From Cryobacterium sp. Y29 (GTDB lineage Bacteria > Actinomycetota > Actinomycetes > Actinomycetales > Microbacteriaceae): a stretch of DNA of 64,000 bases. Below, piece after piece: positions 1 to 10,587 of this stretch; position 1 is the first letter of the stretch, and each line of letters opens with the position of its first letter. The position numbers and the translations under genes are program-made. Under the pieces are notes generated by a model that saw nothing but the letters and a program-made list of their open reading frames with translations, was not told where the DNA came from and searched no databases. Location: positions 186,001 to 250,000 of the forward strand of contig NZ_PJJN01000035.1 of the NCBI RefSeq assembly GCF_002929825.1, read 5' to 3'.

Positions 1-1775
1 TGCAGCTGGGTGACGCTGGCCTGGGCGACGGCCGGGCCGCCGCATAACCGGCGAAGTTCGGCATGAATCATTCCGTGGGGCTCATTGGCGAGTTTGGACC
101 ACATGCCCACCAGGCTCGACAGCAGTGTGCGCTGTTCTTTGAGCGTGCGATACAGGGGCGGCGGTTCAAGCGGGGCGATCTCGCCCGTCACCGGATCCTT
201 GCGTTTGTCCGATGACCGTTTGGACTGGCGTGACTGGCGTTGCCGCAGCAACTCCGACACTTGTTCCGGTTCGAGCAGCCCAGGGATGCCGATGAAATCG
301 AATTCTTCATCGGTGCCGGGTTCGGCGAGCTCTCCGAACTCGTCACCGTCGAACATGACCATGTCGAAGGTCGCCTGCGAGTCCAATGCCTGCCAGGTGA
401 AGTCGTCCAGGCCAAGATCATCCGAGGCCTTATCCTCCTTGTTCGCCGCTGCGACCATGGCATCTTCGGGGTTGTACATGCCGTCATCGCCGTCTTCACG
501 ATTGCTGCGGTCGAGGGCGTGATCGCGTTCCAATTCGAGCGCGTTGGCGAGGCTGAGCAGCCCGGGAACATTGGGAAGAAAAATAGATGCCGTCTCACCA
601 CGTCGGCGGGCTCGCACGAACCGGCCGATCGCCTGAGCAAAGTACAGCGGGGTTGCCGCACTGGTTGCGTACACGCCGACGGCCAGGCGTGGTACATCCA
701 CGCCCTCCGACACCATGCGCACGGCGACCATCCATCGACGGGTGTTCTTGGAGAACTCGTCGATGCGGTCGCTCGCCTCTTTCTCGTCGGAGAGCACGAT
801 GGTGACCGGCTCGCCGCAGATGTCCTCGAGAATGACAGCGTAGGCACGTGCGGTGGTCTGGTCGGTGGCAATGACGAGACCACCGGCATCCGAAATGCCG
901 TGCCGCACCTCGGTCAGGCGAGAGTTCGCGGCGCGCAATACCGACGGAATCCATTGCCCGGTGGGCTCGAGTGCGGTGCGCCAGGCCTGGCTGGTGATGT
1001 CCTTGGTATTACCCTCGCCGAGCTTGGCTTCCATTTCATCACCGGCCCTGGTGCGCCACTTCATGTGCCCGGCGTAAACCATGAACATCACCGGGCGAAC
1101 CACGCCATCGGCGAGGGCGCGCCCATAGCCGTAGGCATAATCGCTCTGCGACATGCGGATGCCGTGCTTGTCCGGCAGATAGCTGACGAAGGGGATCGGA
1201 GAAGTATCCGAGCGAAACGGCGTCCCGGTCAGCGAGAGGCGCCTGGTGGCCGGGCCGAAGGCCTCCCGAATCGCGTCGCCCCAGCTCAGGGCATCTCCCC
1301 CGTGGTGAATCTCGTCGAGAATGACAAGGGTGCGACTCGACTCGGTGAGCTGTTTGTGCAAGGCGGCACGAGCGGCTACCTGCGCGTAGGTCACGACGAC
1401 CCCGTGATAATGGCTGCCGTAGCTGCGATCGGCGTTCTTGAACATTGGATCGAGACGGATCCCTGCTCGCGCCGCGGCATCCGCCCACTGATTCTTGAGA
1501 TGCTCAGTCGGCGCCACTACGGTGATGCGATCAATCGTGCGTCGGGAGCGCAGTTCCGCAGCCAGTCGCAGGGCGAAGGTGGTCTTGCCGGCGCCCGGCG
1601 TAGCCGCGGCCAGAAAGTCCCGAGGTTCGTGCACGAAATAGGCTTCCAGCGCTTCAGCCTGCCACGCACGCAGCTTGCCGGCTGTACCCCAGGCCGCGCG
1701 TTCGGGGAATGACGGCGACAGGTGTTCGGCTGCACTTGTTCCCTGCGCGGGACCGAAAACCGATGGAGTATTCAC
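1..1775 (-). CDS. DEAD/DEAH-box helicase (C-terminus outside window)
   Basis: Superfamily 2 helicase; 591 codons are visible and no stop is reached before the left edge. I read the frame from the reverse strand: it opens at GTG 1773-1775 (MNTPSVFGPAQ...) after an in-frame stop. Walker A ATPGAGKTT lies near residues 58-66, a DEIHH Walker B box near 154-158, motif III LTGTPFRS near 182-189, and motif VI QAIGRFVRARR further on. An acidic stretch rich in Asp and Glu follows the helicase core. The fold predicts ATP-dependent nucleic-acid unwinding or translocation; the substrate cannot be told. There is no Shine-Dalgarno; a -10-like TAGATT sits 8 bases upstream, so the mRNA may be leaderless. It is divergent from the SGNH hydrolase. 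Long open frames on the opposite strand are shadows. Confidence 0.87.
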   Translation of the reverse strand, partial: MNTPSVFGPAQGTSAAEHLSPSFPERAAWGTAGKLRAWQAEALEAYFVHEPRDFLAAATPGAGKTTFALRLAAELRSRRTIDRITVVAPTEHLKNQWADAAARAGIRLDPMFKNADRSYGSHYHGVVVTYAQVAARAALHKQLTESSRTLVILDEIHHGGDALSWGDAIREAFGPATRRLSLTGTPFRSDTSPIPFVSYLPDKHGIRMSQSDYAYGYGRALADGVVRPVMFMVYAGHMKWRTRAGDEMEAKLGEGNTKDITSQAWRTALEPTGQWIPSVLRAANSRLTEVRHGISDAGGLVIATDQTTARAYAVILEDICGEPVTIVLSDEKEASDRIDEFSKNTRRWMVAVRMVSEGVDVPRLAVGVYATSAATPLYFAQAIGRFVRARRRGETASIFLPNVPGLLSLANALELERDHALDRSNREDGDDGMYNPEDAMVAAANKEDKASDDLGLDDFTWQALDSQATFDMVMFDGDEFGELAEPGTDEEFDFIGIPGLLEPEQVSELLRQRQSRQSKRSSDKRKDPVTGEIAPLEPPPLYRTLKEQRTLLSSLVGMWSKLANEPHGMIHAELRRLCGGPAVAQASVTQL

Positions 1776-1783
1776 TGCTTACA

Positions 1784-1789
1784 AATCTA
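1784..1789 (-). promoter_or_regulatory. candidate -10 box of helicase gene
   Basis: TAGATT on the minus strand, 8 bases before the GTG start at 1775. No Shine-Dalgarno lies between, which is consistent with leaderless transcription. No convincing -35 was seen. Confidence 0.35.
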
Positions 1790-1862
1790 CCAAAGCCCAC
1801 CGACGTTCGCGTTCGCACCGGTCGGTTCGACCCCAGACTGGGAGTTCCGACAGAATGGATCG

Positions 1863-2651
1863 ATGACGAAGCAACAGCATCCATGGTCGCGCTACGTCGC
1901 TCTTGGCGATTCGTTCACCGAGGGCATTGGCGATCCCGAACAGCAGAGCCCCGGCGGGCATCGTGGCTGGGCAGATCGGGTCGCCGAAATTCTCAGTGAC
2001 GGCACCGACGATTTCGCCTATGCCAACCTCGCGGTCCGTGGCAAACTCCTCGGTCAGATTGCCGATGAACAGATCGAACCTGCCCTCGCGCTCCGACCCG
2101 ACCTGATCACCATCTCGGCTGGCGGTAACGACGTGATTCGACCAGGGACCGACCCTGATTCCATTGCAGCGCGCTTGGACGCGGCAATTTCCCGGCTGAC
2201 GCACTATGGCGCGACGGTCGTGCTGTTCACCGGGGCGGATGTGGGCTTCTCCCCTGTTTTTCGCAGCATTCGCGGTAAAGTCGCCATCTATAACGAAAAC
2301 ATTCGGGCGATCGCCACCAAGTACGACTGCATCGTGGCCGACATGTGGCAGTTGACCGAGATTCAGGACCCTCGCATGTGGGCTCCGGATCGGCTGCATC
2401 TCAACGCGCTCGGACATCACACAGTCGCGCGCATGGTGCTGCAGACCCTCAATGTGACGAGTTCCCTCGCACCGAGCGAACCGGAGCCCATGCCGGGCAC
2501 CACGTGGCGTCAGGCCCGCACGGAAGACCTCGTCTGGGCACGGGAATACCTTGTGCCCTGGGTCCTGCGCCGGGTGCGCCACCAATCCTCCGGCGACCAC
2601 GTGCTGCCCAAACGACCAGACGCCGGCCCTTTCACCCTGCCGCCGGTTTGA
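1863..2651 (+). CDS. SGNH/GDSL-family hydrolase
   Basis: A 262-residue esterase or lipase-like protein. Block I is GDSFTEG with the nucleophile Ser at about residue 17, block III is GGND, and block V is DRLHLNALGHH carrying the catalytic Asp and His. There is no signal peptide or membrane segment, so it is predicted cytosolic. ATG 1863 was chosen because it places the GDS block about 15 residues in, as is usual for the family; an upstream GTG at 1722 would add a non-conserved leader. The substrate is unknown: SGNH enzymes act on esters of lipids, sugars or acetylated polymers. Confidence 0.85.
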   Translation: MTKQQHPWSRYVALGDSFTEGIGDPEQQSPGGHRGWADRVAEILSDGTDDFAYANLAVRGKLLGQIADEQIEPALALRPDLITISAGGNDVIRPGTDPDSIAARLDAAISRLTHYGATVVLFTGADVGFSPVFRSIRGKVAIYNENIRAIATKYDCIVADMWQLTEIQDPRMWAPDRLHLNALGHHTVARMVLQTLNVTSSLAPSEPEPMPGTTWRQARTEDLVWAREYLVPWVLRRVRHQSSGDHVLPKRPDAGPFTLPPV

Positions 2652-2686
2652 CCGCTTGTGCCTGCGCCGAACGTTCCGGATTAGGC

Positions 2687-2731
2687 GAGTCGGGATGGGG
2701 TGAGTTCGGATGGGGTGAGTCGGGATGGCGC
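2687..2731. repeat. three-copy 15-bp tandem repeat
   Basis: Three consecutive 15-bp units, the first being GAGTCGGGATGGGGT; the second differs at one position and the third at its last two. They lie between the convergent ends of the SGNH hydrolase and the carboxypeptidase. No coding role is seen. Confidence 0.7.
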
Positions 2732-2738
2732 GGCGAGG

Positions 2739-3980
2739 TCAGCCGGCGGCGAGCTCGCCGGGGTGTCCCATGCGCCAGGCCGGGCCGGGATCCGTGAGGG
2801 TGTGCTGCAATTCGAGCGGCACGGTCACCGTAGTCGGCGTTGCTGCACCGATCGTGAAGGACACCTCGCCAACCTCGTCTCCGGCCCGGCCGAGTTGCAC
2901 GTCCTCGGCCGTAGCGGTGCCCGCGATCGGCGAGTCCGACCAGACCAGAACGGATGCCGCCCGCTCGGCGACAATGTCGCTCACGTCACCCCACGGTGTC
3001 GTGTAGCTGCCGAACACGGCGCCTTCTGCGGCCAGGACGACCTCGTGAAAGCCCGGCTGGACGCTCTCGATCAGCGTGGCAATCGCAGAATTGAGCTCGG
3101 AGTGCGTGTCCCCCCCGAGAACGACACCGACAAGGGTGACCGCGTGGGTACCGATGGTGAAATCGGTCGAGAACAACAGGCAGGCACCGGCAACATCCGT
3201 TGTGCCCGTCTTGATGCCGTCGACGCCACTGCGGCCGAGCAGCTTGTTCGTGTTGATAATGGTTCCAATGACCGGCAGGACCGACGACGGGAGAGCGACG
3301 ATCTCGGCGAGGGCCGGGTGGCCGACGACGAGCTTGCCGATCTCCACCAGGTCGGCCAGGCTGCTTACGCTCGACGCGGAGAGACCGCTCGTATCCGCGA
3401 TACTGGTCTGGTTCAGGGTATTGTCGGCCAGCCAGGTTTTCGCAGCCGCCAGGTAGTTGTCCACGGATCCGTACGCCCACACCGCGAGGGAAGACGCATA
3501 GTTGTTGGCCGACGGCAGCAGCATTGCCTCAAAAGCCTCACGTTGCGTGAGCACCATTCCCGCGACGACGGGTGCCACCGAACCATTCTCGGCGATCGCG
3601 GCGTAGTACCTATCGACGTCGGCGTCGGTGAACGTGATGTCGGGTCCGTCCTCGCCTGCACCGAGTGGCTTGGCATCGAGGACGACCAGGGCTGTCACCA
3701 TTTTTGCGATGCTCGCGATCGGCACCGTGTCCTGCTGGCCGGTCGAGGCCAGAACACCGGGAAAACCGACCGCGCCGATAGCGCTCGCGCCGAAGGCCGG
3801 CCAAGCCGGTGCAGCCGCCGGTTGGGAGCTCGCGTCCGGCTGCACGATCGACGCGGCGCTACCCGGTACGGGAGCCAGGTTGGTGGCGCCAACGTAGCCG
3901 ATTCCACCCAGTACAACGAGGACAACACTGAAGACGGCCAGTCTTCGGCGCCGGAGGAGGACACGCCGGGAGGGAGACAT
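2739..3980 (-). CDS. D-alanyl-D-alanine carboxypeptidase (PBP family S11)
   Basis: A 413-residue penicillin-binding-type DD-carboxypeptidase, predicted to trim the terminal D-Ala of peptidoglycan stem peptides at the outer membrane face. An Arg-rich N-terminus precedes one hydrophobic segment (about residues 13-32) that acts as signal or anchor, followed by a Pro/Ala/Ser-rich linker. Active-site motifs are SIAK (SxxK, about residue 90), SAN (SxN) and KTGT (KTG). No SD is present, but TAGGCT lies six bases before the ATG. It sits 45 bases after the TrmH-type gene on the same strand. Confidence 0.88.
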   Translation of the reverse strand: MSPSRRVLLRRRRLAVFSVVLVVLGGIGYVGATNLAPVPGSAASIVQPDASSQPAAAPAWPAFGASAIGAVGFPGVLASTGQQDTVPIASIAKMVTALVVLDAKPLGAGEDGPDITFTDADVDRYYAAIAENGSVAPVVAGMVLTQREAFEAMLLPSANNYASSLAVWAYGSVDNYLAAAKTWLADNTLNQTSIADTSGLSASSVSSLADLVEIGKLVVGHPALAEIVALPSSVLPVIGTIINTNKLLGRSGVDGIKTGTTDVAGACLLFSTDFTIGTHAVTLVGVVLGGDTHSELNSAIATLIESVQPGFHEVVLAAEGAVFGSYTTPWGDVSDIVAERAASVLVWSDSPIAGTATAEDVQLGRAGDEVGEVSFTIGAATPTTVTVPLELQHTLTDPGPAWRMGHPGELAAG

Positions 3981-3986
3981 CCGTTT

Positions 3987-3992
3987 AGCCTA
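3987..3992 (-). promoter_or_regulatory. candidate -10 box, leaderless carboxypeptidase
   Basis: TAGGCT (minus strand) exactly six bases before ATG 3980 with no Shine-Dalgarno. Spacing fits transcription starting at or next to the start codon. This suggests the gene has its own promoter despite the close upstream neighbour. Confidence 0.45.
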
Positions 3993-4025
3993 ACTTCTTC
4001 ACGGCGCGCAGCCGGCCCGCTGAGT

Positions 4026-4835
4026 TCACGAGCGAACTCGCAGGGCGTAGAGCGCAACCGCGCTCGCCGAGGCGACATTGAGCGAGTCGACGCCGTGCAA
4101 CATGGGAATCGTCACGACCGTGTCAGCAGCAGCCAAAGCGTGCTGACTGAGCCCATCGCCTTCCGCGCCGAGGATGATGGCGAGCCGTTCGGGCGCCGCC
4201 TCGGCGAACACGTCGAGAGAGACCGCGTTGTCGGCCAGCGCCAAGGCGGCCAGGTGGAATCCCGCGGCGTGCAACAGCGGGGTGGCCACGCTCCACTCCG
4301 GCAGGCGAGTCCACGGTACCTGCAGCACCGTGCCCATGCTCACGCGCACGCTTCGCCGGTAGAGCGGGTCCGCGCAGCGCGGGGTGATCAGCACGGCATC
4401 GGCACCGAGCCCGGCAACCGAACGAAAAATGGCGCCGACGTTCGTGTGGTCGACGATGTCTTCAAGGATCACAATGCGGCGGGCATTCGTCAGCAGCGCT
4501 TCGACCGGTTCCAGCGCCGGCCGGTGCATGGCGGCGAGTGCTCCGCGGTGCAGGTTGTAGCCGGTGAGCTGCTCCAGCACGCCAGGCTCCCCCACGTAAA
4601 CCGGCACGTCGGGCCAGTCGACCAGCAAACGCGCGGCGTCAGGCATCCACTGTTCCTGAATAAGCAGGGACCGGGGCCGATGCCCGGCGTTCAGGGCCCG
4701 CGCGATCACCTTGGGTGACTCAGCGATATACAGCCCTCCGGCCGGTTCGAGAACCCGCCGGAGGGCGACATCGGTCAACCGCGAATAGTCGGCGAGACCC
4801 GCACTGGACAGGTCGGTAATGCGGGTGATCTGCAC
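4026..4835 (-). CDS. TrmH/SpoU-family RNA 2'-O-methyltransferase
   Basis: A 269-residue SPOUT-class methyltransferase that would transfer methyl from AdoMet to a ribose 2'-OH of tRNA or rRNA. Motif 1 is NVGAIFRSVAGLGADAV, motif 2 is IILGAEGDGLS, and motif 3 is IPMLHGVDSLNVASAS; the N-terminal part resembles the substrate-binding domain of TsnR-like enzymes. I chose GTG 4833-4835 because AAAGG lies 9 bases upstream and homologs begin near here; an ATG at 4892 would add 19 poorly matching residues. The target nucleotide cannot be read from sequence. Confidence 0.83.
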   Translation of the reverse strand: MQITRITDLSSAGLADYSRLTDVALRRVLEPAGGLYIAESPKVIARALNAGHRPRSLLIQEQWMPDAARLLVDWPDVPVYVGEPGVLEQLTGYNLHRGALAAMHRPALEPVEALLTNARRIVILEDIVDHTNVGAIFRSVAGLGADAVLITPRCADPLYRRSVRVSMGTVLQVPWTRLPEWSVATPLLHAAGFHLAALALADNAVSLDVFAEAAPERLAIILGAEGDGLSQHALAAADTVVTIPMLHGVDSLNVASASAVALYALRVRS

Positions 4836-4974
4836 GAAGATGTGCCTTTCGAGACGAGTGACTGACCTCAAGCCTGACAGGTAGGTAGTCAAACAGGAAA
4901 ACAGACGAGTTTAGAATCAAACGACGGGTATCTTGATCAGCTCGTCCGCCCAGCGCAGCTTGAAAGGAGCACCG

Positions 4975-5898
4975 ATGACAGCCGACTCGGCCCGGCCCAC
5001 CGAAACGGCGCCTGGCGACGCGCTCGAGCCTACCGGCGCTCCCGATGCCGCCGCTGTGCTCGCCTCGGCGGTCGCCCTCGACTCCGAGCGGGCAGTGGAT
5101 GCTGTAGCCACCCTGCTGCGAGGCAAACGTGCCGCTGTACTCACTGGTGCTGGCCTCAGCACCGATTCTGGCATTCCCGACTATCGCGGCGCGGGGGCGC
5201 CAATCCGCACTCCGATGACCTTTCAGACCTTCGTCGCCGATGAACGATCGCGCAAACGCTACTGGGCTGGCAGCCATTTGGGCTGGCGAGTGTTCCGCCA
5301 GGCTGAACCCAACCTCGGGCATCGCTCGCTGGTGCAGTTGGAAAATTCCGGTGCCATCGCCGGCATCATCACCCAGAACGTGGATGGCCTGCATACCCGC
5401 GCCGGCTCACGCCATGTCGTCGAACTGCACGGCTCCCTCGACCGGGTGATCTGTCTGGCCTGTGGCCAGGCGTTCGGCCGGGACAGCATCGCTGCCAGGC
5501 TCGAAACCGACAATCCCGTGCTCCGTCACCCGGAAAGCATCCGCATAGCTCCCGACGGCGATGCCGACGTGGGAAATATCGATGACTTCGTCGTGCCGAA
5601 CTGCACGGTTTGCGGGGGCATGCTCAAGCCAAACGTCGTTTTCTTCGGTGAGCTCGTTCCCACGGAAACATTTCTCGAGGCATCCGCTGTGATCCAGGGT
5701 GCCGACGCGCTCGTCGTGGCAGGATCTTCGCTGGCCGTGAATTCCGGCATCCGCTTGGTGGAACAGGCTCGCCGACGCAGGCTGCCCATCGTTGTCATCA
5801 ACCGCGGCGTCACCAAGGGTGATGGGCGTGCGCTGCACAAACTCGAAGCCGGTACCTCCGAAACGCTCGCCGCCTTGACCGAACGACTGCTGGGCTGA
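4975..5898 (+). CDS. Sir2-family NAD-dependent protein deacylase (sirtuin)
   Basis: A 307-residue sirtuin that would remove acetyl or other acyl groups from lysine using NAD. NAD-binding GAGLSTDSGIPDYRG, the TQNVDGLH motif, catalytic His in ELHGS, and two zinc-binding Cys pairs (CLAC and CTVC) are all present. About 50 Ala/Glu-rich residues precede the fold. Start ATG 4975 follows a strong SD (AAAGGAG, 6 bases away), which decides it over an upstream in-frame codon at 4933. The histidine phosphatase follows after six bases, so the two are probably cotranscribed. Confidence 0.9.
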   Translation: MTADSARPTETAPGDALEPTGAPDAAAVLASAVALDSERAVDAVATLLRGKRAAVLTGAGLSTDSGIPDYRGAGAPIRTPMTFQTFVADERSRKRYWAGSHLGWRVFRQAEPNLGHRSLVQLENSGAIAGIITQNVDGLHTRAGSRHVVELHGSLDRVICLACGQAFGRDSIAARLETDNPVLRHPESIRIAPDGDADVGNIDDFVVPNCTVCGGMLKPNVVFFGELVPTETFLEASAVIQGADALVVAGSSLAVNSGIRLVEQARRRRLPIVVINRGVTKGDGRALHKLEAGTSETLAALTERLLG

Positions 5899-5904
5899 CC
5901 GTTC

Positions 5905-6558
5905 GTGTGCGCCCGGCGAAGCACCGATCCGACTGGTGAATCACGCACGACCGTTTTCTCCATCGTGCGCCACGGCCAGACCGATTGGAATCTGCACCAC
6001 CGTATTCAAGGTCGCACGGATATCCCGCTCAACGCTGCTGGGCGGGCCGAGGCTGTTGCAGCAGCGGCGGGCCTGCGGAACCGACACTGGAATGCGATAG
6101 CGACCAGCCCGCTGCTGCGCGCCGCTGAATCGGCCACAATCATTGCCACGGAACTCGGACTGGACGAACCCGTGGTGATTCCCTCCCTGACCGAACGCCA
6201 CCATGGCGCCATCGAGGGGCTCACCTTCACTGAACGCCAGCACCGGTTTCCCGACGGTGTGGCCGTTCCTGGCCTCGAAACCCGCCGCGACGTCGTCGAC
6301 CGAGTGCTCGCAGCGCTCGCGGGATTGGCCGTCGGGCGCGCCGGGCAGTCCGTTCTGATATTGAGCCATGGCGGGATCATTGGTACGTTGCTGCGTCACC
6401 TCACTGACGGCGACCGCCCGCGTCACGGCGAGTTCATTGCCAATGGCTCGGTGCACGATTTTCGGTGGGAACACGATCAGCTGTCACTGACCCACTTCGA
6501 TGCGACGATCCGATCGCCCGGCGATCGTGGCGAGGCTGTCGCGCCGACGTTGCCCTGA
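5905..6558 (+). CDS. histidine phosphatase family protein (PGM-like)
   Basis: A 217-residue member of the phosphoglycerate mutase-like histidine phosphatase superfamily. The RHGQTDWN signature carries the phosphorylated His, and the second catalytic His lies in LSHGG; ERHHGAIEG supplies the usual Glu. GTG start at 5905, six bases after the sirtuin stop, with no clear SD, so translation is probably coupled. The substrate is unknown: the family covers sugar-phosphate, cofactor and nucleotide phosphatases as well as mutases. Confidence 0.83.
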   Translation: MCARRSTDPTGESRTTVFSIVRHGQTDWNLHHRIQGRTDIPLNAAGRAEAVAAAAGLRNRHWNAIATSPLLRAAESATIIATELGLDEPVVIPSLTERHHGAIEGLTFTERQHRFPDGVAVPGLETRRDVVDRVLAALAGLAVGRAGQSVLILSHGGIIGTLLRHLTDGDRPRHGEFIANGSVHDFRWEHDQLSLTHFDATIRSPGDRGEAVAPTLP

Positions 6559-6650
6559 CCCTGCGACGTCTGGCCGTACGGAGTTGCCTTGTCGGAGACA
6601 ATTGCAGAGTCTCCCGTTCCGGGACGTGAAAGGACGAGTTGCGATACCCG

Positions 6651-7721
6651 CTACGCGATGGGTTTTGTCCCCTCCAACACCCCGAGCAGCGTACGGGCCG
6701 ACGCCGCCCAAGTGAACCGAGCGGCCTGCTCGATCGAGAGAGCGGATCGCGTCTCCCACTCCCCCGGGAGCGCCAGGCGACGCACGGCTGCCGCGATTGC
6801 GTCAGCACTGCATGGATCGAAGTACAGCGCGGCAGCTCCGCCGATCTCACGAAAGATCGCAATGTCACTGACCACGACGGGAATGCCGAGGCTCATCGCC
6901 TCAACCAGGGGAATTCCAAAGCCCTCATCGAGTGAGGCGGTCACGAGCGCCGTCGCCGAGCGCACCAGGCGGTGATACTCCTCATCGGTGACCCCATTGT
7001 GAAAGACCAGCCGGGCTTGCGTTGCCAAACGGGTCAGCCGTGCCCGTTCCGTCGCCGAAACCCGGCTGAGCAGGTGCAGTTCGTGGTCTGGCAGGTCAGC
7101 CAGAGCCATGACCAGCGTGTCGAGGTTTTTGTACGGCATGAACGACCCCATGTAAATCAGGCGAGACGTTTCCGGGATACTCCGGTGAATAGGGGCGCCG
7201 GGAACGGGGTCGGCGGCGTTCGGCACCACGGTGACCGGCCGCCGGGTGAGGTGATGCTCGTTGATCAGTGAACGGGTGGTTTCGGAAACGGTCACAATGC
7301 CGTCGGCGCCGTTCAGCAGCATCCGTTGTGGCCACCAGGAGAGGTGGTAGGCGCGCCAGAGCAGCCGGATCAACGGTGGCAGGTCGTGCGGGGGTGTGCG
7401 ATTGCGGTAATAGATGAGGTCGTGCACGGTCAGAAATAACCGGTATTTGCGGCCCCAGGAGCCCATGGTCTGCATGGGGCTGAAGACGACGTCGGGCTGC
7501 AGCCGGTTGACCGTGAGGGCGATGAGTGGTTCGAGCAGACTGGTCGGGGCACGCACGAGCTGCCACGGCAGGGCGGGTAGCATCTTCAGTTGACGGTGGT
7601 CACTGATCAGCATGGTGAGCGGATGCAATCGGCCCAGTTCGGTGACCAGGCCAGCGGTGTATCGGCTGATGCCGTCGTGGTGATCCAGACGCACGTAGCG
7701 GCAGTCGACAACAATTCTCAT
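6651..7721 (-). CDS. glycosyltransferase family 4 (GT-B fold)
   Basis: A 356-residue cytosolic GT-B glycosyltransferase. The C-terminal donor-binding half shows IYMGSFMPYKN and the EX7E-type DEGFGIPLVEAMSLGIPV motif; the N-terminus has DGISRY near residue 17. Donor and acceptor sugars are not evident; family members build cell-surface glycans or glycolipids. Its ATG overlaps the stop of the upstream alpha/beta hydrolase by four bases, so they form a two-gene operon. It converges on the histidine phosphatase across 92 bases in which I see no clear terminator. Confidence 0.85.
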   Translation of the reverse strand: MRIVVDCRYVRLDHHDGISRYTAGLVTELGRLHPLTMLISDHRQLKMLPALPWQLVRAPTSLLEPLIALTVNRLQPDVVFSPMQTMGSWGRKYRLFLTVHDLIYYRNRTPPHDLPPLIRLLWRAYHLSWWPQRMLLNGADGIVTVSETTRSLINEHHLTRRPVTVVPNAADPVPGAPIHRSIPETSRLIYMGSFMPYKNLDTLVMALADLPDHELHLLSRVSATERARLTRLATQARLVFHNGVTDEEYHRLVRSATALVTASLDEGFGIPLVEAMSLGIPVVVSDIAIFREIGGAAALYFDPCSADAIAAAVRRLALPGEWETRSALSIEQAARFTWAASARTLLGVLEGTKPIA

Positions 7722-8653
7722 GCTGGTCGGTCCTCCGCGAGAAATTCACGGATGAACGCGGCGGCCGGTTTCGGCTTCTCGTAGTGGATGAGGTGGCCGA
7801 CCCCGTTGATGACCCGCAGCGTGGCGTTCGGAAACAGCGACTGCAGTCGGTGCTGCGCGGCGAGCGGCGTGATGTCATCTTTGTCGGCCGCGATCAATAA
7901 CGTGGGCTGCCGGATGTGCGCAGCGAACTCGCTCACGTCATGACTGATCGAAGCGGCGAACGCCTCCATCACGACTCGACGGTTGGCGAAGACACTGAAG
8001 TAACGGTCGTGCTGGTTGTGAATCCAGCGCCGCAGGCCCGCGTCACGCGTCTTGGCCATGCTCACGCTCATGATGCGCACGATGGCTCGGTTCTGCAGCA
8101 ACGCATAGCCCCAGCGATCCGGCAGGCTCGCAGCAGTCCAGTAGTAGAACACGGCCAGTCGGGTCAGCACACCGCGCGGCCCGGACAGTGCCGGCGCGGC
8201 GATCGGATTGACCAGGATGACGTCGTGCGTCACCAGTCCGTCGGCCACGGCCGCAGCGACCACGATCGAGCCGAAAGAATGACCCAGCACGACCAACCGC
8301 CCCGCCGGGGCCAACACGTGGACAAATTCCTGAAGCCAGTCGACGTATGCCGCCAACGAGTGCACGCCTCCGGGCAGCGGCGCTGACCCACCGAAACCGG
8401 GCAGGTCGGGTGCCACGATACGCAGGTCAGCCGGGTTTGCGTCGTCGCCCAGCAGTTCGGCCACGACCAGTTGCAGACCGTGGTGATCACCCCGAAACCC
8501 GTGCACGAGTACAAGGGTTGTCGTTGCGTTGGGGTTACCGTAATCCCAGTACCGCGTGTCTGTGCGCTGGCGGCCCGTGCCGGACACGGATGCGGTGACC
8601 TCACGCACTGGGAGGCGCCGTAAAAGCCTGTCGTAGGGAGAAGAAACGATCAC
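7718..8653 (-). CDS. alpha/beta-fold hydrolase
   Basis: A 311-residue alpha/beta hydrolase. The oxyanion motif VHGFRGDHHG, nucleophile elbow GHSFGS, an acid in AADKDDITP, and catalytic His in GVGHLIHYEKP give a complete Ser-Asp-His triad. No signal peptide. GTG start at 8653. It is first of a two-gene unit with the glycosyltransferase (4-base overlap), which hints at a role on a lipid or glycolipid, but this is inference only. Confidence 0.83.
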   Translation of the reverse strand: MIVSSPYDRLLRRLPVREVTASVSGTGRQRTDTRYWDYGNPNATTTLVLVHGFRGDHHGLQLVVAELLGDDANPADLRIVAPDLPGFGGSAPLPGGVHSLAAYVDWLQEFVHVLAPAGRLVVLGHSFGSIVVAAAVADGLVTHDVILVNPIAAPALSGPRGVLTRLAVFYYWTAASLPDRWGYALLQNRAIVRIMSVSMAKTRDAGLRRWIHNQHDRYFSVFANRRVVMEAFAASISHDVSEFAAHIRQPTLLIAADKDDITPLAAQHRLQSLFPNATLRVINGVGHLIHYEKPKPAAAFIREFLAEDRPA

Positions 8654-8660
8654 CGGACCT

Positions 8661-8666
8661 AGTTTA
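8661..8666 (-). promoter_or_regulatory. candidate -10 box of hydrolase-glycosyltransferase operon
   Basis: TAAACT on the minus strand, seven bases before GTG 8653, with no SD between. Consistent with a leaderless start. Confidence 0.35.
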
Positions 8667-8770
8667 GACGCGACACTTATTCAAGGCTGGACGTGCACCG
8701 GGGTGGCCGATCTAGACTCAAGCCATCAAACGCACCGAGAGAGCCCTTTTGCGGGGAAGGAAGGAAAGCC

Positions 8771-10468
<1,698 letters not shown>

Positions 10469-10587
10469 CCACGTCGGCCGTTCGCTGGCCCGATCCTGAC
10501 GAATTCCGCGTGAACGTTCATTGTCGCGGTCGTGCGCACGACGTATCCTTGGCATAAGCAAGCCATCCAAAGCCTGGAGGCCCGGTC

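Noticed and set aside
240-1712. 490-codon open frame on the plus strand
   Set aside because: It is antisense to the helicase, whose motifs are clear, and its translation shows no domain. High GC keeps the opposite strand open.
2700-4718. 672-codon open frame on the plus strand
   Set aside because: Antisense to the carboxypeptidase and the methyltransferase; charged, low-complexity translation.
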